Source of the DNA: Kineococcus rhizosphaerae
GTDB lineage: Bacteria > Actinomycetota > Actinomycetes > Actinomycetales > Kineococcaceae
Length of the DNA: 40,310 bases
Reading direction: 5' to 3'
Assembly: GCF_003002055.1 (NCBI RefSeq)
Contig: NZ_PVZF01000020.1
Span: 1-40,310, forward strand
Shown one piece after another: positions 39,121-40,310 of the stretch; position 1 is the stretch's first letter, and each line of letters opens with the position of its first letter. Position numbers and translations under genes: made by a program. The notes below the pieces were generated by a model that was not told the origin of the DNA, made no database searches, and worked only from the letters and a program-made list of their open reading frames with translations.

Positions 39121-39759
39121 GTGACTGAGCACCAGGTGGAGAGACCCGCCCCTCGTCGCGGCAGACCGCCCGCGTCCTCCCGCGAGGAGATCGAGACCGT
39201 CGCGATCGACCTGTTCCTGCGCAAGGGCTTCGAGGAGACGACGCTCGCCGAGATCACCGCGGCGGCCGGCGTCAGCAAGACGAGCTTCTTCCGCTACTTC
39301 CCGTCCAAGGGCTCCATCATCTGGTGGCGGTTCGACGAGTTCACCTCCGGCTTCGCCGGGCTCCTGGAGGAGGCGGTCCCCGCCGAGGGCGCGACGCTGG
39401 ACCTCGTGCGCGGCTGCATCATCGGCGCGCTGGAGAAGGTGATCGACGCCGAAGGCTTGTGGATGCAACGTTTCAGGGTGCTGGACGAGTCCACCGAACT
39501 GCGTTCGGGCGAGTCCGAGCAGTGGGCCGCGTGGACCGAGCACGTCGCCTCGTTCGTCGCCCGCCGGCACGGTTTCGCCACGGGCGACGTCGCCCCGCAG
39601 GGCATCGCCGGCGGCATCCACGGCGCCTACGTCGCGATGCTGCGGCGCTGGCTTCTCGTGGAGAACCCGAGCAGCGATCTGCTGCCCGACTTGGACCGCG
39701 AGCTCCAGCCGCTGTGCCGGGTCCTGCAGAGCTGGCTCGACGAGAAACCCTCCACCTGA
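39121..39759 (+). CDS. TetR family transcriptional regulator
   Basis: A 212-aa TetR-type protein. The N-terminus is basic (PRRGRPPASSREEIE), followed by the HTH (VAIDLFLRKGFEETTLAEITAAAGVSKTSFFRYFPSKGSIIWWRF). The FFRYFPSK segment resembles actinobacterial regulators such as those of the mycofactocin-type group, but no mycofactocin genes are near. GTG start; no Shine-Dalgarno seen. The DUF1905 gene begins 5 nt after its stop and is probably co-transcribed. Targets unknown. Confidence 0.88.
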   Translation: MTEHQVERPAPRRGRPPASSREEIETVAIDLFLRKGFEETTLAEITAAAGVSKTSFFRYFPSKGSIIWWRFDEFTSGFAGLLEEAVPAEGATLDLVRGCIIGALEKVIDAEGLWMQRFRVLDESTELRSGESEQWAAWTEHVASFVARRHGFATGDVAPQGIAGGIHGAYVAMLRRWLLVENPSSDLLPDLDRELQPLCRVLQSWLDEKPST

Positions 39760-39763
39760 ACCC

Positions 39764-40054
39764 GTGCAGTACGAGTTCTCCGCCGCGCTGTGGCGGTGGG
39801 AGGCGCGCCCGGACCTGTGGGTCTTCGTGAGCCTGCCGCTGCCGCAGTCGCAGGAGATCGCCGACGTGCCCCGGCCGCGGGCGGGGTTCGGCGCCGTCCC
39901 CGTCCGGGTGCGCTGCGGCACCTCGACGTGGACGACGTCGATTTTCCCCGGCGAGGACGGCGCGTACGTGCTGCCGCTGAAGAAGGCCGTGCGGACGGCC
40001 CAGGGCCTGGAACTGGGTGACGTCGCCCGGTTCGAGCTGGAACTCCTCGGCTGA
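39764..40054 (+). CDS. DUF1905 family protein
   Basis: A 96-aa protein matching DUF1905: YEFSAALWRWEARPDLWVFVSLPL, then a basic and Gly-rich strand region (VRVRCGTSTWTTSIFPGEDGAYVLPLKKAVRTAQGLELGD), then VARFELELLG. The fold is a small beta-barrel of unknown function. GTG at 39764 is 5 nt after the TetR stop and no ribosome binding site is seen, so translation is probably coupled. No catalytic residue can be assigned. Confidence 0.85.
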   Translation: MQYEFSAALWRWEARPDLWVFVSLPLPQSQEIADVPRPRAGFGAVPVRVRCGTSTWTTSIFPGEDGAYVLPLKKAVRTAQGLELGDVARFELELLG

Positions 40055-40135
40055 CGGCCCACCGAGCCTTCCGCGGGACCTCGCGCTGAGCACGCACGGC
40101 GGCCGACGAGGGCGACGACCGGCGGGTGGGGCGTC

Positions 40136-40173
40136 CCCGGCCGAGCCGACCCGGGAGCCGGCTCGGGCCCGGG
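40136..40173. terminator. bidirectional hairpin
   Basis: CCGAGCCG (40141-40148) pairs perfectly with CGGCTCGG (40159-40166), and flanking CCCCGG/CCGGGG extends the stem. It lies between the convergent DUF1905 and DJ-1/PfpI genes, where a shared terminator is expected. Confidence 0.55.
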
Positions 40174-40185
40174 GACCGCATCGGT

Positions 40186-40310
40186 TCAGACGGAGGCGAG
40201 TTCGCCCAGGACGCTGACGAGGACGTCGGCGGCCTCGGAGGAGGAGGCGGGGTTCTGGCCGGTGATGAGCAGCCCGTCGCGCACGACGTAGGAGGACCAG
40301 TCGGCGCCCT
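40186..40310 (-). CDS. 3' end of DJ-1/PfpI type 1 glutamine amidotransferase-like protein
   Basis: The last 41 codons of a minus-strand gene that runs off the window end. The sequence WSSYVVRDGLLITGQNPASSSEAADVLVSVL is the conserved C-terminal part of DJ-1/PfpI-fold proteins (LxTGQNPxS). The nucleophile Cys lies in the missing N-terminal part, so activity (chaperone/glyoxalase, protease or amidotransferase-like) cannot be judged. Confidence 0.85.
   Translation of the reverse strand, partial: GADWSSYVVRDGLLITGQNPASSSEAADVLVSVLGELASV

Overview
The window is very GC-rich DNA with dense, often 4-bp-overlapping genes, many GTG starts and several apparently leaderless promoters. This fits an actinobacterium. 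Gene content (F420-type LLM oxidoreductase, mycobacterial-type LigB, CmtR-like metal sensor, Clp_N protein with a small HTH partner, MSMEG_05xx-type nitrogen-starvation genes) agrees. A Kineosporiaceae/Kineococcus-like host is my guess from memory and is not shown by the sequence. No rRNA, tRNA, CRISPR or insertion sequence was recognised.

Region 1 (1-8835) is the most interesting. After the 3' end of a sugar ABC permease and the decayed tail of an amidase comes a nine-gene block on the + strand. It is an extended Nit1C/nitrogen-starvation cluster: a nitrilase-fold pseudoenzyme, an amidohydrolase, nitB (MSMEG_0572/Sll0783 type), nitD (radical SAM), a fused nitE-nitF (GNAT plus AIR-synthase-like), nitC (nitrilase with an intact Glu-Lys-Cys triad), nitG, nitH (flavoprotein) and a glycosyltransferase. 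From nitB onward the genes are nearly all overlapped or coupled. Nit1C clusters are linked in the literature to cyanide or nitrile nitrogen assimilation and nitrogen starvation. A GlnR-like box (GTAAC-n6-GAAAC) lies before the amidohydrolase. The pseudoenzyme has its own leaderless-looking promoter and has lost two of three catalytic residues (Glu to His, Cys to Asp).

Region 2 (8836-15154) holds a 48-aa membrane protein, a decayed atypical SDR gene, and a minus-strand set SDR > malic enzyme > fumarase, with a divergent LysR regulator.

Region 3 (15224-25708) is a series of regulator/target pairs: MarR with a divergent quinone-type reductase and two operators 21 bp apart; HxlR with a divergent reductase; a small HTH plus Clp_N protein behind two GTCAAC-n4-GTTGAC palindromes; an ABC transporter (ATPase plus FtsX-type permease); TetR with a reductase sharing one operator-like motif; and an esterase > MerR-TipAS > glyoxalase group on the minus strand.

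Region 4 (25786-29780) has a CmtR-like sensor with a CDF metal exporter, small membrane proteins, a VapBC-type toxin-antitoxin pair, a cytidine-deaminase-like gene and a gene-poor stretch with dispersed short repeats and possible gene remnants.

Region 5 (29781-40310) has a TetR-bounded redox set (membrane protein, disulfide reductase, EthD-like protein, TetR) with matching operators at both ends, an LLM oxidoreductase, a membrane GGDEF-EAL protein, a DUF3817 protein, ATP-dependent DNA ligase LigB overlapping a convergent NYN-domain gene, a TetR regulator with a DUF1905 protein, and the end of a DJ-1/PfpI gene.
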